Shown one piece after another: positions 4,323 through 7,239 of a stretch of 7,239 bases of DNA. A model generated the notes under the pieces. That model did no database searches and was not told the origin of the DNA. It saw only the letters and a list, made by a program, of their open reading frames with translations. The stretch is from Methanocellales archaeon (GTDB taxonomy: Archaea; Halobacteriota; UBA148; JAUWXC01): contig JAUWXC010000033.1 in NCBI GenBank assembly GCA_030616565.1, positions 1 through 7,239 of the forward strand, written 5' to 3'. The stretch's first letter is position 1; each line of letters begins with the position of its first letter. Position numbers and translations under genes: made by a program.

Positions 4323-7239
4323 TTCAATACTACCCCCGTTATGCTTGATATGTTCTCCTCCTGCATGGTTACGCCAATCGTCCTGTTCGCTGCCTTCACC
4401 ATGCTCTCCCTTAGCGATCCAACGATGAACTGCGTATCCTTGGATGTATTTTTAATCATGCTCGCAACCCTTTCAGCATTGGCGCCATCAAGATACATAT
4501 CAATCTCATCCAGCGCATAGAATGGGGCAGGTCTGTACTTCTGAATTGCAAATAGGAACGCCAGTGCGGTCAGGCTCTTCTCTCCACCGGACAGAGCACC
4601 CATGCGCCTGACAGCCTTTCCCGAGGGCCTGGCTTTAATCGTCAGCCCACCAGCAAAGGGATCGTCCCAGTTTTCCAGCACCAGCTCACCCTCTCCGTCA
4701 GAGAGCTGGGCAAAAATCTCCTTGAAATGGGCGTTGATCGCACAGAAACTCTCCATAAACGCATCCTTTTTCATGGATTCATACCGTTCTATTCTCTCGA
4801 TGATGTCATTGCGCTCCTTGAACAGCACATCCCTCTTGCCCTGCAAATCGCGCTGTCGCGTCTCCACTTCCTCGTACTCCGCGATCGCCCGCATGTTCAC
4901 TGGCTCTAATGCCTCCATCTGCATCTTGAGCGAGGCGACTCTCTCCATCACCACTTCATGCGGTGGAATTTCCTCCGCCTTTACCACGCCCGTTTCTTCG
5001 ACCTCTTTATTGATTTCATCGACTTGGGCCTGCAATTCGTTTTTGCTCGCCTCCAGCATCTCTATCCGTGCTTCAACCCTTTCCAGGTGTTTTTGAACCT
5101 CGTTCTTCTCGACCTCTATCTTGGCCATCTCATCAAGCAATTCATCTCTTGCCCCGCGCAGGTCGACCAGCTCAGCCTCTAACGTCTTCTCGCGCTGTCT
5201 TTTATCCTCCAATCTCTTCTCAAGGGCTGCAATCTCCTCCTCGCATGTAGATATCTGCCCTCTCAGCTGCTTCTTCTTCTCCTCTAACTCCTTTGTCCTC
5301 TCCTTGAGTTCATCAATCTTCGAAGTCGAGAAGCCCTTTTCTACATTTATGGTGCCTATTTCTGCATCTATATCGCGTATCCTGTTCTCCAGCCTGCGTA
5401 TCTCTGTCCCAATATCTTCCGCCTCCTTCATCAGCCCGGGAATCTCCGAGTCCTTCAGCAACTTCTCCAGTTTCCCCATCTCCGCGTCCATCTCTGCAAT
5501 TTGGGAATCCATGCTTGTGCCTCTCTCTTCCAGGGCGTCCATCTCCTCTCCCAGTTTCTTCCTTTCAATCATAAGGGACTTGAGCTCTTCTTCCTTGGCT
5601 TTGATGGTCTCATTGCTTTCATCTATCAGCTCCTCGCCCTCTACCAGTCTTCGTTTCTCCCCGGCAATCTCTGTATCTATGTCCAGCGTGCCCCTCAGGG
5701 TAGAGGATATGTGCCCCTCAATTGCATCCATCTTATCAAGACATTGACGTCGTTTTGCATCGCATACGGTGATTTGCTCTGCTAATTTCTTGAACTCCTT
5801 CTCTGCTGTGCTGAAGGCAAATCTCCTCATCAAACTGCCTCCTGTCATCGCACCGCTTCTCTCGATTAATTCCCCATCAAGTGTCACCATTCTTCTGGGC
5901 ATCAGTTTTCTCGCTACGTCAAGGCTCTCTACTACAATCGTGTCGCCAAAGACGTACTGAAATGCGGGCTCGAATTTAGCATCGTAGTCAACGAGATTTA
6001 TTGCATAATCGATTATTCCACTCTTCTTCGTCAACTTGGGCAGTGGTTTAGACCTCATCTTGTTTAGCGGCAAAAACGTGACTCTGCCTGCTTTTTTGCC
6101 CTTCAAAAATTCTATCGCACACGCGGCGTCTTCGTCGGTATCGACGACTATGCACTGCATCCTGTTGCCGGCTGCAACCTCCAGAGCGGTAGCGTATTTT
6201 TCATCGACCTTGCCCAGTTCGGCAATTACCCCATAGATGCCTGATAGTTCACGCTGCTTTTTGGCATTTAGAATTGTGCTTACAGCCCTGCTGTAGCCGC
6301 CCAACTCCTCCGATGCTTTGACGTGCGCCTCCATTTTTGCGTATTCCTGCTGGAGGCGCCAGAGTTCTTTTTCGATCTTGTCCAGCTCGCCTTTCAACGC
6401 GGATTTTCCGCTCTCCAGTTCGTCCACACTGCTCGAGACCCTGTTCCTCTCTTTCTCGAGGTCTTTGAGCTCCTTATGAATCCGCTTCATCATCGCCTCG
6501 GTCTCGGCTATTTGCTCCCCGGCTCTTTCTATCTCGCGTTTGATATCACCCTCCTCAGAGGATTTTCGCCTGATATTGTCGAGCAATCTGTCTTTTGTCC
6601 TGAGCAATTCGCTTTTCTCGCTCCTCCCCTCCTCTGATTGCTCTTTGAGCGTAGCAAGCCTGCTCCGCACATCAGCAAATTTTGCATCCACCTTGGCGAT
6701 TTTGCCTTGAACGACCTTTAATTGAGTCTCCTTCTCCTTTATCTCTGCCAGTATGCTCCCTTTCCTGACCTCTTCCTCCCCAACTTTTGCCGTTAAACTC
6801 TCAATCTTCTCCCTGGTCCCGTCGATATCTATCAGCGCCCTCCTTCGTTGCTCTTCGACATCATCGATTTCGGTTTTGAAAAATTCAATGGCATGCTGAT
6901 GTTTGGCAACTTCACCCTTTATTTCTTCAATCTCCCTTTTGACCTCTATCTGCTCATCCTCTCCCTTCAGGGTGATCTCTTCGTTTAAAACGCGCAGTTT
7001 TTCTTCCACCGCAGATATTCTGCCTCTGATCTCTGTTAACTCCTTGACTAACCCATCCTTTTTCAGATTTCTTCTATCCAATTTTTTAATTGACTTTTTC
7101 AGTTCGTCTTCCACACTCTTCAATTTTGCAAGCAATGTGAACGCTTCATAACGCCTCTTCTCGTCCATCAGCGCCTTGTATTTGAGCGCTTGCCCTCTCT
7201 CCCCTCGTAGTTGCCTCAGTCTGAGGCCGATCTCTGAGA
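4319..7239 (-). CDS. smc: Smc chromosome segregation ATPase, N-terminal part outside window
   Basis: The frame is open from the right edge to a TGA at 4321-4319, giving 972 visible residues; the Met at 7168 is internal, since 23 Smc-like residues (SEIGLRLRQLRGERG and on) precede it. Numbered from that Met: first coiled-coil arm to about 300; hinge about 305-450 with LSGIYGVIAELGKV, RVTFLPL and the glycine turn MTGGSLMRR; returning arm about 455-795, interrupted around EALEPVNMRAIAEYEE (752-767); C-terminal ATPase lobe with signature LSGGEKS (859-865), Walker B PFYALDEID (882-890) and D-loop MYLDGAN (891-897). The arms are of similar length, so only the head's Walker A lobe, roughly 170-200 residues, is missing; the full protein should be near 1150-1170, normal for the family. 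Smc dimers use ATP to extrude or tether DNA loops. The usual switch histidine position is Leu919 (FIVGSLR), as in other archaeal Smc. It overlaps scpA by 4 nt. Confidence 0.97.
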   Translation of the reverse strand, partial: SEIGLRLRQLRGERGQALKYKALMDEKRRYEAFTLLAKLKSVEDELKKSIKKLDRRNLKKDGLVKELTEIRGRISAVEEKLRVLNEEITLKGEDEQIEVKREIEEIKGEVAKHQHAIEFFKTEIDDVEEQRRRALIDIDGTREKIESLTAKVGEEEVRKGSILAEIKEKETQLKVVQGKIAKVDAKFADVRSRLATLKEQSEEGRSEKSELLRTKDRLLDNIRRKSSEEGDIKREIERAGEQIAETEAMMKRIHKELKDLEKERNRVSSSVDELESGKSALKGELDKIEKELWRLQQEYAKMEAHVKASEELGGYSRAVSTILNAKKQRELSGIYGVIAELGKVDEKYATALEVAAGNRMQCIVVDTDEDAACAIEFLKGKKAGRVTFLPLNKMRSKPLPKLTKKSGIIDYAINLVDYDAKFEPAFQYVFGDTIVVESLDVARKLMPRRMVTLDGELIERSGAMTGGSLMRRFAFSTAEKEFKKLAEQITVCDAKRRQCLDKMDAIEGHISSTLRGTLDIDTEIAGEKRRLVEGEELIDESNETIKAKEEELKSLMIERKKLGEEMDALEERGTSMDSQIAEMDAEMGKLEKLLKDSEIPGLMKEAEDIGTEIRRLENRIRDIDAEIGTINVEKGFSTSKIDELKERTKELEEKKKQLRGQISTCEEEIAALEKRLEDKRQREKTLEAELVDLRGARDELLDEMAKIEVEKNEVQKHLERVEARIEMLEASKNELQAQVDEINKEVEETGVVKAEEIPPHEVVMERVASLKMQMEALEPVNMRAIAEYEEVETRQRDLQGKRDVLFKERNDIIERIERYESMKKDAFMESFCAINAHFKEIFAQLSDGEGELVLENWDDPFAGGLTIKARPSGKAVRRMGALSGGEKSLTALAFLFAIQKYRPAPFYALDEIDMYLDGANAERVASMIKNTSKDTQFIVGSLRESMVKAANRTIGVTMQEENISSITGVVLN

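Noticed and set aside
5121..5747. A 208-codon plus-strand open frame, very serine-rich
   Set aside because: It is the complement of the Smc coiled coil: Glu/Lys/Arg-rich codons on one strand read as Ser/Phe/Leu-rich on the other. The minus-strand Smc sequence is unmistakable.
4319..7168. Smc starting at the Met at 7168
   Set aside because: The frame stays open to the window edge with Smc-like sequence, and the Walker A head lobe has not yet been reached, so the true start lies outside.

Overview
The window looks like chromosomal DNA from a euryarchaeon, most likely of the methanogen / anaerobic methanotroph / Archaeoglobi-like part of the tree. Four things point that way: an archaeal-type RNase HII with an N-terminal GIDEAGKG motif; a compact smc-scpA-scpB operon; an Smc ATPase head with DEIDMYLDGAN after Walker B and Leu in place of the switch histidine; and tightly packed genes with start/stop overlaps. 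The lineage is inferred from these family features and was not tested by a search.

Layout. The left half (1-2989) is a plus-strand cluster: the 3' end of one TrkA-type K+ channel regulator (1-180), the TrkH membrane subunit (188-1678), a second, single-RCK-unit TrkA (1681-2337) and RNase HII (2339-2989). Gaps between these genes are 7, 2 and 1 nt, so they probably share one transcript whose promoter lies upstream of the window. The right half (3144-7239) is a minus-strand operon read right to left: smc (N-terminal ATPase part beyond the right edge), scpA (overlapping the smc stop by 4 nt) and scpB (6 nt after scpA). The two units converge on a 154-bp gap (2990-3143), the only substantial non-coding DNA here. 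It holds a strong inverted repeat, a 19-nt polypurine/polypyrimidine tract, a second shorter inverted repeat and a TATA-like element.

Function. TrkH forms the K+ pathway. The flanking TrkA proteins would form its cytoplasmic nucleotide-sensing ring; the presence of two TrkA genes around one TrkH suggests a mixed ring or two alternative regulators. RNase HII removes ribonucleotides and RNA primers from DNA and has no obvious link to K+ uptake beyond sharing the transcript. Smc, ScpA (kleisin) and ScpB form the condensin-like complex that compacts and segregates the chromosome.

Most of the window is conserved housekeeping sequence, and I found no clearly new system. The points most worth a second look are the structured convergent gap, which on the minus strand resembles a terminator or a roughly 80-nt RNA, and the single in-frame UAG separating scpA from scpB, which would matter if the host decodes UAG as pyrrolysine.
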